Below are positions 30,411 through 39,489 of a stretch of DNA of 64,000 nt, one piece after another. Source of the stretch: Pusillimonas minor (lineage in GTDB: Bacteria > Pseudomonadota > Gammaproteobacteria > Burkholderiales > Burkholderiaceae_B); NCBI RefSeq assembly GCF_014237865.1, contig NZ_JACJUU010000009.1:31854-95853 (forward strand), in the 5' to 3' direction. A program made the translations under genes and the position numbers. Under the pieces are notes generated by a model. That model saw only the letters and a program-made list of their open reading frames with translations, was not told the DNA's origin and did no database searches. Position 1 is the stretch's first letter, and every line of letters starts with the position of its first letter.

Positions 30411-31061
30411 CTACTTAAAACTCTTAAGCACTTTGTATGTAATGCCTGAGTTGTCCGCTTCAATAACTTCGATTTGAGCTCCCTTGTACCCTATCTTGTT
30501 TGAAGCCGAAAGGTCGTACTCAACATCATTGTTAAACGCTGGCCTCGCCGTGTTATTGCTGAACTCCCGATACCCAATATTGATCTTATTCCCCACGCGC
30601 CCACTATAGATAAGCGTTTGCTGAAAGCTCATTTCGCGACTAGAGGCACGTCTAATAACCTCAAAATCAGCGTCATAGCATGACCGAACGGCAAAAACAG
30701 TAATTACACAAATTTGCTTTGGTTTGTCTTTTTGTACCGACATCCCCTGAACCTCATCAGCAAACGGGTTCCGAACAATACCGGTCGGCAGGTAGAATCG
30801 CTCAGCTTCAGTGTAGCCAAGTTGCTGATACTCACCTGGCAAAATGTCGTAAAGAATGCCATCAACCATGTTCTTAACCAAAATGGCCTCTTCTTCTACA
30901 ACCACACCCTTCCGCAACAAGTGGTCGCCAACTTGAGCCGATGCCAGCGCGCCGATCTCCGGCTCATCGAACGCCTTGATATCACGCTCCGCAGGGGCAT
31001 ACTTCACCGCACAACCTGACAAAAAAAGAGCTCCCACAACAGCAAGAAAGGTCAACTTCAT
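30411..31061 (-). CDS. Hypothetical lipoprotein
   Basis: The 216-residue product starts with a lipoprotein signal, MKLTFLAVVGALFLSGC, lipobox LSGC with Cys17, so it should be processed and lipidated at the inner membrane. The mature part (216 minus 16) has two further Cys (ICVITVFAVRSCYD), which may form a disulfide, and alternating beta-type segments toward the end. I recognise no family. The gene is visibly more A/T-rich than its surroundings and stands alone between copy A of the repeat and the Mrr-type gene, suggesting acquired DNA. Confidence 0.7.
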   Translation of the reverse strand: MKLTFLAVVGALFLSGCAVKYAPAERDIKAFDEPEIGALASAQVGDHLLRKGVVVEEEAILVKNMVDGILYDILPGEYQQLGYTEAERFYLPTGIVRNPFADEVQGMSVQKDKPKQICVITVFAVRSCYDADFEVIRRASSREMSFQQTLIYSGRVGNKINIGYREFSNNTARPAFNNDVEYDLSASNKIGYKGAQIEVIEADNSGITYKVLKSFK

Positions 31062-31123
31062 AACTTCCTCTTCCTTAAGTAATTTTTAATACAGCGCAAC
31101 TCACACCACTTTAAACACTGGCA

Positions 31124-32041
31124 TTAGGCCTCATCAAAATAGTCGGCATCAATACGTTTTGACTCGTACACCGTATTCACCGATACGCCAACTCCGTGAT
31201 CAAACATCAAGCCAGCAAGTCTGGCGCCATCTATCAAAATAATCTTTGCGTCTATCCGGGTGACGTAATCCTTCGCCTCTCGGGAATAAGAGGAAGTCGT
31301 GATAAATATGCCTTTTTTGGCGCGCTGTCCCTGAAGCGCACCAGCGAATTTTTGCAAATCAGGCCGGCCCACAGTGCCCTCATACCTTTTGGCTTGTAAG
31401 TAAATAATATCCAAACCTAAAGGATCCTCTTTAATGATTCCGTCAATCCCCTCATCACCCGAACGACCTATAGCCTCGCCTGCGTCCTTACGACTGCCGC
31501 CGTAACCCATTCGAACAAGCAAGTCGACGATGATCCTTTCTAAAAACTCTGGGGGATTCTCCATGACCCTAGCCAGCAGTTGGCGCTCAATATCAGCGCG
31601 CATCCTTGAATACGCATTCTCGAAGAGCTCTTCCGGAGTTTCCTGCGTTGAGATCAAATCCGGTTTCGCATCGACACCATCATTAACCAACAAAGCCTTA
31701 TCGTTCTTCTGCGACGTATCTTCTGACAGGGCAGCCAGAAACTTGAGGTTAATTTGACCTGCTTGCTCGGCCAAGACACGTGCGCCAAAATCAGTAATAA
31801 CTGATACACCACGTCGTGGCGCCCGAATTAGGCCTGCGTTGGAAATGTAAGTTTTTGCCCAACCGACCCGATTATCAAACATCCTTGCACGACCACTGGG
31901 CAACATTTGACGGCGGTCATCTTCAGTCAAGCCAAATTGATCGGCAAGAGCACTAACCAAATCACGATTTATATGCTCATGCCCGTCTTGATGTAACGCC
32001 AGAAGAGGCCGCATCAGAGTTTGAAAATCGGGGATACTCAT
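31124..32041 (-). CDS. mrr: Mrr-type (type IV) restriction endonuclease
   Basis: The 305-residue protein has an N-terminal winged-helix (Mrr_N) domain (about 1-95: FQTLMRPLLALHQDGHEH, WAKTYISNAGLI). The C-terminal PD-(D/E)xK nuclease domain (about 160-290) has FLERIIVDLLVRMGYGG, GDEGIDGII with the catalytic Asp, and YLQAKRY supplying the Q-x-K. Mrr enzymes cleave DNA carrying foreign methylation. There is no methyltransferase nearby, as expected for type IV systems. Base composition is A/T-richer than the core genes. Confidence 0.9.
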   Translation of the reverse strand: MSIPDFQTLMRPLLALHQDGHEHINRDLVSALADQFGLTEDDRRQMLPSGRARMFDNRVGWAKTYISNAGLIRAPRRGVSVITDFGARVLAEQAGQINLKFLAALSEDTSQKNDKALLVNDGVDAKPDLISTQETPEELFENAYSRMRADIERQLLARVMENPPEFLERIIVDLLVRMGYGGSRKDAGEAIGRSGDEGIDGIIKEDPLGLDIIYLQAKRYEGTVGRPDLQKFAGALQGQRAKKGIFITTSSYSREAKDYVTRIDAKIILIDGARLAGLMFDHGVGVSVNTVYESKRIDADYFDEA

Positions 32042-32136
32042 TTCAAAATTAATAACGTTAATTGAAACCCGATATTAACGAAAATATGCGTCTTTCATTA
32101 CATAACCCTCGAACTCGCAGCCGGCCGTCAAAACAC

Positions 32137-32868
32137 TTAATCGCGTCCTGCCTTTTCAATAGCGCCTGCAATTGCCTGCGGGTCAGTAAACCAAACCTCG
32201 TGGCTGCCGCTGCACTCGACGTAGCGGAATAGACCCAGCTTTTCTGACAAACGGGGATGCCATCCATAGCTGTGCGGCAAGGCGGTGTCTTCTCGGCAAT
32301 TCACATAGCTTTTAGGAACAGGACTGGCTGCCATAGGCTGACTTAATACAATGCCGTCTTGAAATGTTCTGTAAGGGTGGGGATTGAGTTTTTCGTAGGC
32401 CTGCGTGGCCAAATCTAACGCCGCATCGTTGATAAACGCCTCGCGCCACACCTGAAATGGCAGCATCACCGCACCATTGTTCTGAGATGCAATGGCATCA
32501 AAAAGCTCAACATAATGCGGCGGTACCAAATCGTTCAATGCCTCGCCCGGATCTGGCACGAAGGCGTTCACATATACCAGGCGGGCAAGCCGCCCTGGCC
32601 GCAAATCGGCCGCCCGCGAAATCACCATGCCGCCGTAGCTATGACCAACGAGCCGCACATCGTTCAAATCATGCTCGTCGATAAATGACACCAACGATTG
32701 CGCGGCGTCTTCCAAACCAATACTGGAACGGTCATCTTCGGGACGGTTTCCCGCCAACGTGGGGCACATTACCCGGTGACCACGAGCCCGAAGATGTTCG
32801 GCCACGGGCTCGAGTTCTGCTCCGGTGTGCCAAGCGCCGTGAACCAGCACATAGATGGATTGAGTCAT
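32137..32868 (-). CDS. Alpha/beta hydrolase (esterase-like)
   Basis: The 243-residue protein has the alpha/beta-hydrolase fold: oxyanion region LVHGAWHTG (8-16), nucleophile elbow GHSYGG with Ser77, and a late catalytic His223 in GSHEVWF. It resembles small plant-type methyl-ester hydrolases and EstC-like bacterial esterases. No signal peptide is evident, so it is probably cytoplasmic. The substrate cannot be inferred from its neighbours. Confidence 0.85.
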   Translation of the reverse strand: MTQSIYVLVHGAWHTGAELEPVAEHLRARGHRVMCPTLAGNRPEDDRSSIGLEDAAQSLVSFIDEHDLNDVRLVGHSYGGMVISRAADLRPGRLARLVYVNAFVPDPGEALNDLVPPHYVELFDAIASQNNGAVMLPFQVWREAFINDAALDLATQAYEKLNPHPYRTFQDGIVLSQPMAASPVPKSYVNCREDTALPHSYGWHPRLSEKLGLFRYVECSGSHEVWFTDPQAIAGAIEKAGRD

Positions 32869-32928
32869 GAGGTGTCTCCTTTGGTGTGTGAATATATTTT
32901 TAGTGCCTGATACCAGTAAAAATTGTGA

Positions 32929-34155
32929 CTACTTCCCTACGTTAGCGGTCTTGCTTGCCATATTCATCCCCCGGGCGTAACTGGCCGGCGATACGCGCCA
33001 ATACAAGATGGCCACCACAACGGCGCAGCCAAGGTGCATCACCCAACCGGCGCTGAAGCCGCCTGTGGACTCGTGCAACGCTGCAACAATCCAGGGCGGC
33101 ATGGCCGCAATAAGAAAGCCGCCGCCTTGCATCAAGGCCGACAGCGTGCCTGCCTGAGTGGGATCGGGAAGATGATCGAGCGCCACAATAAGCGACAAGG
33201 CAAAACAGCCGCCCAGACCGGCACCCAACAACATGGCCCAGATCAGCGGCGCGGCCAGGGGCCAGAAGGCCAACCCGGCAAAGCCTGCGGCCTGCATGGC
33301 CAACGCCAACCACAGCCAAGGGCGGCGATCTTTTCCTTTGCGGGCCAATATGGGCAGCGAGATGGCCGTCAGGGCTTGGCACACCGACAGATACGCCAAT
33401 AGCCCCCCACTGGCTGAAGCACTCCAGCCATACTCGCGATAGAACGGCGCCAGCCACGCTACCGTCGTTGAATAGCCGCCATTGACTAACCCAAAGCAAA
33501 CCATCAGCAGCCAAACTCGGGGCCGGCGAAGATAGGCGGCCAAAGACAAACGAGCCGGTAAAATAGGAACGTCGCGAGGCAGGTAGCGAGCCACGAGCGC
33601 CAGGGCTAAAGCCGCCGGTAAAGCCATCCAGGCCAGACCTATATGCCAGGTGCCGCTGACGGCCGCCACCCAGGGCGACACTTGCGCGCCCAATGCGCCA
33701 CCGCCCATCAGCATTGCCGAATACAAACCCATGACAACACCCACATGCTGGGGTAACTGACGTTTAACTACACCCGGCAGAACAGCCTGCACAACAGCTG
33801 CACCAAGACCAAGCAAGGCCGCCGTGCCGACTAGTTGCCAACCATTGGTGGTGAACAGTCGCAAGAACGACCCGACGACAAGTAGCCCCAACGCGGCCAT
33901 CATGGACAGACGGCCGCCAATACGGGCTTGCAACACGGGCCCCGCAAATGCAAATACGCCCATCAGTAACATGGGCACTAGCGTAAGCAGCGAAATGCCT
34001 TTTAAATCAAGGCCGGTGGCCTGGCTGATATCGGCAGCCAAAGGCCCCACACCCGTAATGAAAGGTCGCAGGTTAAGGCCGATCAGGACAACTGCAGCCA
34101 AGAGAACAGCCGTTGACGCAGACCGCGCTGATTGCGCATTATGGACACTGGACAT
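32929..34155 (-). CDS. MFS transporter, CynX/NimT family
   Basis: From ATG 34155 the protein has 408 residues and about 12 membrane helices. The opening AVLLAAVVLIGLNLRPFITGVGPL is characteristic of the CynX/NimT (cyanate/nitroimidazole) branch of the major facilitator superfamily. Other segments are LGLGAAVVQAVLPGVVKRQLP and a cytoplasmic loop before helix 7. The substrate is unknown. An upstream in-frame start at 34275 would add 40 polar residues with no family support. Confidence 0.85.
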   Translation of the reverse strand: MSSVHNAQSARSASTAVLLAAVVLIGLNLRPFITGVGPLAADISQATGLDLKGISLLTLVPMLLMGVFAFAGPVLQARIGGRLSMMAALGLLVVGSFLRLFTTNGWQLVGTAALLGLGAAVVQAVLPGVVKRQLPQHVGVVMGLYSAMLMGGGALGAQVSPWVAAVSGTWHIGLAWMALPAALALALVARYLPRDVPILPARLSLAAYLRRPRVWLLMVCFGLVNGGYSTTVAWLAPFYREYGWSASASGGLLAYLSVCQALTAISLPILARKGKDRRPWLWLALAMQAAGFAGLAFWPLAAPLIWAMLLGAGLGGCFALSLIVALDHLPDPTQAGTLSALMQGGGFLIAAMPPWIVAALHESTGGFSAGWVMHLGCAVVVAILYWRVSPASYARGMNMASKTANVGK

Positions 34156-34389
34156 GCTCAATGGGCGCCCGCCGACAGACCTGGCGCGATGGCCAAGGTT
34201 GCAATAAGCCAACCTGCAAAAATTTGACGACAATTCATTTTTTAAACCCCACCTTTTACATCGCAAGCTTAGCATCTGGCACAGACATCGACCTCGCCTA
34301 AAATCGTTGCATAAATACCTTCAGCATCATGCAGTCCACGCGCTGCCGTGACGCCGATATGGCTGAATTAAACTTGATCATCAACCACA

Positions 34390-34890
34390 ATGAAGAAAAT
34401 ATACTTGGCCGGCCCCGATGTGTTTCGCCCCGATAGCCACGCCTGGGGCAAGCATTTACAAGCGCTTTGCCGGCAACACGGATTGATTGGCCTGTACCCG
34501 CTGGATAACGAGATTGCTCAGGCGGCGACGCCGCAACAAACCGCATCTGCGATCGCCCAAGCCAATATGCACATGATTTCGCAGGCTGACGGTGTTGTGG
34601 CCAATCTCGAACCGTTTCGAGGTACCGAGCCCGATTCGGGTACGGTGTTTGAGGTCGGCGTTGCCGTGGCTTTGGGTAAGCCCGTGTGGGTGTTCTTTCC
34701 GTGGGCCGGCGACCTGCTGCAGCAAGTCGCCCACGATGCTCAGGGACATTGCGCCCAGGGTTGGCTGGTCGAAGACTTTGGTCTGCCCAGAAACCTCATG
34801 CTGGCGTGCCAATGGCAAGGCTACAGCCCAACGGTAGAAGCCGCCATTTCGGCTATGGCAAAGTATTTACAGGGCCCGAGTGATAAATGA
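34390..34890 (+). CDS. Nucleoside 2-deoxyribosyltransferase family protein
   Basis: The 166-residue protein starts KKIYLAGPDVFRPD, the family's substrate-binding N-terminus, and has the catalytic region EPDSGTVFEVGVAVALGKPVW with Asp82 and Glu88 as candidate catalytic residues. Such enzymes exchange or cleave the base of 2-deoxyribonucleosides in nucleotide salvage or sanitation. The next frame begins about 10 nt after its stop, so the two are likely co-transcribed. Confidence 0.87.
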   Translation: MKKIYLAGPDVFRPDSHAWGKHLQALCRQHGLIGLYPLDNEIAQAATPQQTASAIAQANMHMISQADGVVANLEPFRGTEPDSGTVFEVGVAVALGKPVWVFFPWAGDLLQQVAHDAQGHCAQGWLVEDFGLPRNLMLACQWQGYSPTVEAAISAMAKYLQGPSDK

Positions 34891-34900
34891 GATTAAGCAA

Positions 34901-35524
34901 ATGACTCACATGTTACGCATCGAAAATCTGACCAAACGCTATGACGATCACCTTGTATTCGAGAGGCTGAACCACAGCTTCGAACCCGGCTGCGTGGCCC
35001 TGTGCGAAGAAGAAAGCACAGGAAAGACCAGCTTGCTGGCGATTATTGCGGGTGCGATGGCGCCCAGCTCGGGCGACGTCTGGGTTGACGGGCATTCGTT
35101 AAAAAAAGCGCCGCGCGAAGCAAAATTGCGTCTGGCCTACATCCCCGACGATTGCCTGCAATTTCCGGACATGACCGGACGGGCACTGCTGGAGCGTGTC
35201 GCCTCGGAAAAAAATGTAGTGGTCGACAACAGCGTGCTCGAGCTTGCGTCGCGGTTTGAACTGACAGAGCACCTGGACAAACGTTTTGAACAAATGTCGA
35301 CGGGGATGCGCCGCAAGGTTTACTTGACCGCTGCGACGTTGGGCAACCCGGCCGTGGTGGTTGCCGATGGCCCGAGCAGCGGGCTGGACTCAGCCTCCTG
35401 TGCCGTGCTGGCCGACGTTTTCAAAACCTGGGGCCGCGATCGTGTGGTGCTGTTTGCCAGTCACGACGCTAAGCTGGTGCAGGAATGCGGTGCGACGCCG
35501 TTGAATATTTCGGCGCCGGGCTGA
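34901..35524 (+). CDS. Solitary ABC-type ATPase with degenerate catalytic motifs
   Basis: From ATG 34901 the 207-residue protein has an ABC ATPase layout (LRIENLTKRYDDHLVFERLN) but key positions are altered. The Walker A region CEEESTGKTSL keeps GKT yet lacks the first two glycines. The Q-loop Gln is replaced (YIPDD). Walker B reads VVADGPSSGLD, with Gly in place of the catalytic Glu. The signature MSTGMRRKV and the H-loop SHD are retained. No permease follows. It may be a weakly active or purely regulatory ABC protein, or a decaying gene. GTG 34880 is an alternative start overlapping the previous gene. Confidence 0.75.
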   Translation: MTHMLRIENLTKRYDDHLVFERLNHSFEPGCVALCEEESTGKTSLLAIIAGAMAPSSGDVWVDGHSLKKAPREAKLRLAYIPDDCLQFPDMTGRALLERVASEKNVVVDNSVLELASRFELTEHLDKRFEQMSTGMRRKVYLTAATLGNPAVVVADGPSSGLDSASCAVLADVFKTWGRDRVVLFASHDAKLVQECGATPLNISAPG

Positions 35525-35664
35525 ATTTCACAAACAAACCACATCTGAACTTGATCAATCGACAAGAACCTCTAGCGCCATCAAGTACCCGCCCCGGCAC
35601 CTGATCAACAGGCAACGGGCGGCACAGCCGCCCAACGCAGGCCCCTGCCGATTCTTAAACCTGG

Positions 35665-36369
35665 CTACAGCCTGCCCTCGAACTGATAACGGCTACCCGG
35701 GTACCACATCGTCGCCACTGAAGCGACCTGATCCAACGCCAACGTGGTCCGGTACAGAACCAGGCACGCCTCATCTTCCGGCACATGCAAATGGACGGCA
35801 ATGTCAGCGGGCGCGTTGACCGCCTCGATGCAATAACGCACGCCTTGCAAAGGCGCCACACGCATCAAATGCTCATTCGGCGTGGACACTGAAAAATCCA
35901 GTGTCATGTAGTCGGGAGCGACGACAGCATTGACCCAACGGTCTTCGTACTGAATCGGTGTCTGATTATCGAAGTGAACGATGATTGAATGAAACAACGG
36001 ATGGCCCGGCTGCACCTCGAACTGCACCGCCAGCGCCTCGGACGCAGGTGCGCTTTCAAGCAACAACACTTGACTGCTGTGCCGATGCCCTCGGCTGCGC
36101 ACTTCGTCAGCAATGCTTTTGATAGCCACCAGGGTTGCCTGATACTTGCGGTGCGCCACATAGGTGCCCGAGCCCTGGATGCGCTTCAGAATGTTCTCGG
36201 CAGTCAGCTCTCGCACCGCCCGGTTCACGGTCATGCGCGACACCCCAAACTGACGCGCCAGCGAAATTTCGGGCGGAATTGCCTCCCCCTCGCGCCACTT
36301 GCCCCCCTGAATTTCAGTCAACAGATAGTCTTTGATCCGTTGGTACAGCGGGACTTCCTGTTCCGACAT
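35665..36369 (-). CDS. hutC: Histidine utilisation repressor HutC (GntR/UTRA family)
   Basis: From ATG 36369, with GGGAG upstream, the product has 234 residues. The DNA-binding domain has PLYQRIKDYLLTEIQGGKW and the helix-turn-helix LARQFGVSRMTVNRAVREL, then RIQGSGTYVA. The UTRA domain follows, with IQYEDRWVNAVVAPDYM and HLHVPEDEACLVLYRTTL. HutC represses hut genes until urocanate binds. It is divergent from the transporter-hutUDFGI operon, with a fitting operator at 36462-36473. Its C-terminal half and context distinguish it from other GntR proteins. Confidence 0.92.
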   Translation of the reverse strand: MSEQEVPLYQRIKDYLLTEIQGGKWREGEAIPPEISLARQFGVSRMTVNRAVRELTAENILKRIQGSGTYVAHRKYQATLVAIKSIADEVRSRGHRHSSQVLLLESAPASEALAVQFEVQPGHPLFHSIIVHFDNQTPIQYEDRWVNAVVAPDYMTLDFSVSTPNEHLMRVAPLQGVRYCIEAVNAPADIAVHLHVPEDEACLVLYRTTLALDQVASVATMWYPGSRYQFEGRL

Positions 36370-36453
36370 AACACACTCCCCATTATCCAAAGGATAGGTA
36401 TTGCACACAAAAAGATTCGGGTTATTACCCAGAAAAAATGCTGCAAATATACT

Positions 36454-36481
36454 TTGCAAAATTGTATAGACAAATTATGAT
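36454..36481 (+). promoter_or_regulatory. Promoter of the hut operon with embedded HutC operator
   Basis: TTGCAA (36454-36459) and TATGAT (36476-36481) are a -35/-10 pair 16 nt apart. Between them lies TTGTATAGACAA (36462-36473), an imperfect palindrome of the TTGTATA-n-ACAA type known for HutC operators. Bound repressor would block RNA polymerase directly. The first ATG (36530) follows with AGGAGAG. Confidence 0.75.
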
Positions 36482-36529
36482 AGAAAAAAAGGTGTGACAA
36501 AACACTTTTTTCATAACCTAGGAGAGAAC

Positions 36530-37690
36530 ATGAACCGCTATTCGCTTACCCGCAAGTTTTCCCTCGCGCTGGCTGTATGCGCCGCTTTCGGCACCACCTC
36601 GGCGCTGGCCGACATCAAAATTGGCATCAACGTACCGCTTACCGGCTTTGCTGCAGCCGACGGTAACTCTGCCCTTACCGGCGCACAACTGGCCGTTGAA
36701 AAAGCCAACGCAAGCGGCGGCATCAATGGCGAGAAAATCGATCTCATCGTTTACGACGACCAGGCGTCGCCCAAAGACGCTATTCCGGCCGCCACCAAAC
36801 TGACTGAAAAAGACGAGGTGGTCGGCGCCGTGTCGGGTTCGTACTCTGCCTCAACGCGCGCGGCAGCCAGCGTCTTCCAGAACGCGAAGGTACCGTATGT
36901 CGTGGCCTACTCCATCGACCCAAGTGTTACCCGCACTGGCGACTACATGTTCCGTGTGTCCTCCATGGGTGAAGTCCAGGGCCGTGCCGGCGCAAAGCTG
37001 GTCGACAACCTGGGCAAAAAGCGCGTCGTTCTGGTCACGCTTAAGAACGACTTTGGCCAGGCACTGGCCAATGGCTTCAAAGACGCCGCCCAAAAATTTG
37101 ACCTGAACATCGTCAACGAATACGAGTACGGCATTAAAGATCGCCAGTTTGGCCCGCTTATCGCCAAAGTAAAAAGCGATAACCCTGAAGTCATCTACGC
37201 GTCTGGCTACTTCTTCAACGCCGGCCCGCTGGTGTCCCAAATGCGTGCCGCCGGCATCACCGCCCCCATCATTGGGCAAGAAGGTTACGACAGCGACAAG
37301 TTCATCGAAATCGCCGGCCCTGCCGCCGAAGGCACGCTGGTCACTACATCGCTTGATCGCGAATCGGCATCACCCGTCACTCAGGCCTTCCTGAAAGACT
37401 TCCGTGCCAAAGCCGGTTTCGGGGCCGATATGGTGGCCGCCTCCACTTACAGCGCCATGTCCATTCTTATCGAAGGGCTGAAGAAAACCGGCGGCAAGGG
37501 CGGGGCCGAGCTGCGCGACGCCATCGCCAGTGGCTCTTACGAAATGCCTATCGGCAAGCTCGAATTCAACGACCTGCACGAAGTCAACAAAGACGTACAA
37601 GTCCAGACCATCAAAAACGGTTACTGGGCCCGTCATTCCGTCATTCACGACCCTGTCCTGCTGGCCGCGCCCACCAAAGACAGCAAGTAA
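36530..37690 (+). CDS. Periplasmic binding protein of a Liv-type ABC transporter in the hut operon
   Basis: The 386-residue precursor has a Sec signal peptide (MNRYSLTRKFSLALAVCAAF, cleavage likely after ALA) and a Peripla_BP_6 fold: IKIGINVPLTGFAAADG, SGGINGEKIDLIVYDD, and GSYSASTRAAASVFQ in the ligand-binding region. It is the first gene after the HutC-type promoter and precedes four Liv-type components and hutU, so histidine or urocanate is the likely ligand, which is inferred. A hairpin follows its stop, consistent with higher expression of the binding protein. Confidence 0.9.
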   Translation: MNRYSLTRKFSLALAVCAAFGTTSALADIKIGINVPLTGFAAADGNSALTGAQLAVEKANASGGINGEKIDLIVYDDQASPKDAIPAATKLTEKDEVVGAVSGSYSASTRAAASVFQNAKVPYVVAYSIDPSVTRTGDYMFRVSSMGEVQGRAGAKLVDNLGKKRVVLVTLKNDFGQALANGFKDAAQKFDLNIVNEYEYGIKDRQFGPLIAKVKSDNPEVIYASGYFFNAGPLVSQMRAAGITAPIIGQEGYDSDKFIEIAGPAAEGTLVTTSLDRESASPVTQAFLKDFRAKAGFGADMVAASTYSAMSILIEGLKKTGGKGGAELRDAIASGSYEMPIGKLEFNDLHEVNKDVQVQTIKNGYWARHSVIHDPVLLAAPTKDSK

Positions 37691-37697
37691 GTCCCTT

Positions 37698-37727
37698 GGC
37701 CCCGCCTGCCCTGGCGGGGCCCCTTTT
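37698..37727 (+). terminator. Intra-operon hairpin after the binding-protein gene
   Basis: GGCCCCGCC (37698-37706) and GGCGGGGCC (37713-37721) form a 9-bp GC stem followed by CCTTTTC. It probably causes partial termination or stabilises the upstream transcript. Confidence 0.6.
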
Positions 37728-37750
37728 CATTTCCTGAATCTGGAGTCAAC

Positions 37751-38614
37751 ATGCTCTTTGTCGAGCTCGTTGCCCAAGGCCTGGTGCAAGGCAGTTTGTA
37801 TGCACTTATTGCCCTGGGGCTGACGCTGGTCTACGGACTGCTGCGCATTCTGCACGTTGCCCACGCCGCCTTGTTTACATTGGGCGGCTACGTCAGTGTG
37901 CTGGTCTATAACAGCACCGGCAGCTTGCCGCTGGCTTTTGTGGCCGCCATGCTGCTGGCCGGCCTGGTCGGTGTCGCCATGTACCGCCTGTGCTACGAAC
38001 CCATTCTTAAACAGCCGCCCTATGTAGCGCTAATTGCCTCCATCGGCTTGTACATCGCCTTCGAAGAAGGTTTCCGCATTTTGTTCGGCGCCATGGGGTT
38101 GTCGTATGCGGTTCAGCCCCTGCAAGAACATATCCCCTTGTTCGGCGGTTTGCAGTTTTCGCAGGCCGAGATCCTGGCCACACTGAGTACGATTGCCATT
38201 ATTGCCGTACTCGGCTACCTGCAGCTTAAAACCCGCATCGGCATTGCCTGCCAGGCCACCGTCACCGACCCGCAAATGGCCGAATCGTTCGGCATCCGTC
38301 TGCGCACCGTACGCGACCTGAACTTCTTCGTCGGTTCGGCCTTGGCCGGCTTCGCGGGCGTCTGGATGGGCATGCTCAATAACCTGGTCGAACCCACCAT
38401 GGGTAGCGTCCCCTCGTACAAAGGCCTGGCCATTATTGTGCTGGGCGGCATGGGTTCGGTGCGCGGCACACTGCTGGCCGCCCTGGTGCTTGGTGTTACC
38501 GAAGCCTTCGGCGCCATCTACCTCAGCCAGTTCGTCGACCGTGACGCCATTGCGTTCGCCTTCCTGATTCTGGTTCTCATGATCCGGCCCCAGGGGCTGT
38601 TTGCCAAGCGCTAA
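37751..38614 (+). CDS. Liv-type ABC transporter permease (LivH-like)
   Basis: The 287-residue permease has about eight helices and the LivH signatures GLVQGSLYALIALGLTLVYGLLRI and AHAALFTLGGY near the N-terminus, with the GLAIIVLGGMGSVRGTLLAAL stretch late in the protein. It forms the inner-membrane channel with the LivM-like partner encoded 11 nt downstream. Confidence 0.92.
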   Translation: MLFVELVAQGLVQGSLYALIALGLTLVYGLLRILHVAHAALFTLGGYVSVLVYNSTGSLPLAFVAAMLLAGLVGVAMYRLCYEPILKQPPYVALIASIGLYIAFEEGFRILFGAMGLSYAVQPLQEHIPLFGGLQFSQAEILATLSTIAIIAVLGYLQLKTRIGIACQATVTDPQMAESFGIRLRTVRDLNFFVGSALAGFAGVWMGMLNNLVEPTMGSVPSYKGLAIIVLGGMGSVRGTLLAALVLGVTEAFGAIYLSQFVDRDAIAFAFLILVLMIRPQGLFAKR

Positions 38615-38625
38615 GGAGACAGACC

Positions 38626-39489
38626 ATGGCTTACGAAATATCCCTTATCACGTCCATGGCCATCAGCGTTTTGTTTGCGCTGTCGCTTAACCTCATTACG
38701 GGCTTTTGCGGGCAAATCAGTCTGGGGCACTCAGCCTTTCTGGGCATCGGGGCGTACACCTCGGTCATGCTGTGCAATGCAGGCGTGCCTTTCTTGCTGA
38801 CGCTGCCCGTCGCCATGTTGCTGGCAGGCGTGGTCGGTGCCATCGTCGGGCTGGCCAGCCTGCGTGTGCGACACGACTTCCTGGCCATTACCACCATGGG
38901 TGTCGTCTTTCTGTTTGTGGGCATCGTGCGCCAGCAAGACTGGCTGGGTGGCGAAATGGGCCTGTCAGGCTTCCCGTCGTCGGGCTTCAGCAAACCCGAA
39001 TTCATGGTCTTTGCCGTCGTCCTGGCCGCGCTGGTTGCCGCCTTCTGCCTGTATATCAAAAAGTCCTGGATGGGCCGTGTGTTCAACGGTATTGCCGAAG
39101 ACGAAGACACCATGCGCGTGCTCAGCATCGATGTCCCGCGCTACAAACTGGCCGCATTTGCCATGGGCACGGCGCTGGCCGGGTTGTCGGGCGGCTTGTA
39201 TGCGCAGCACTTCAATTACATTGGCCCTGACAGTTTCGGGTTTATCGAATCGGTCACCGTGCTGTCCATGGTGGTGTTCGGCGGCATCGGCTCGGTACCT
39301 GGCGTTATTTTCGGTGCTGCGGTGTTGTCCGCCCTACCCGCCTGGTTCCAGGTCATTGGCGACTACAAATTGCTGGTCTACGGGGGGCTGTTGTTCCTGA
39401 TGATGCGCTTCTCACCCAACGGCGTGGCAGGTATCGTTCGCGCAGTGTGGCGCCGGTTCAACAAGCCTGTGGCAGGGGGTACGGCATGA
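38626..39489 (+). CDS. Liv-type ABC transporter permease (LivM-like)
   Basis: The 287-residue permease has LNLITGFCGQISLGHSAFLGIGAY, the LivM opening, and VTVLSMVVFGGIGSVPGVIFGA near the end. About eight to nine helices are visible. Its TGA stop overlaps the ATG of the next ATPase gene (ATGA), so translation is coupled. Confidence 0.92.
   Translation: MAYEISLITSMAISVLFALSLNLITGFCGQISLGHSAFLGIGAYTSVMLCNAGVPFLLTLPVAMLLAGVVGAIVGLASLRVRHDFLAITTMGVVFLFVGIVRQQDWLGGEMGLSGFPSSGFSKPEFMVFAVVLAALVAAFCLYIKKSWMGRVFNGIAEDEDTMRVLSIDVPRYKLAAFAMGTALAGLSGGLYAQHFNYIGPDSFGFIESVTVLSMVVFGGIGSVPGVIFGAAVLSALPAWFQVIGDYKLLVYGGLLFLMMRFSPNGVAGIVRAVWRRFNKPVAGGTA

Noticed and set aside
35618..35634. GGGCGG/CCGCCC hairpin near the hutC stop as terminator
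   Set aside because: A good stem, but no T run follows on the minus strand; not distinguishable from chance in GC-rich DNA.
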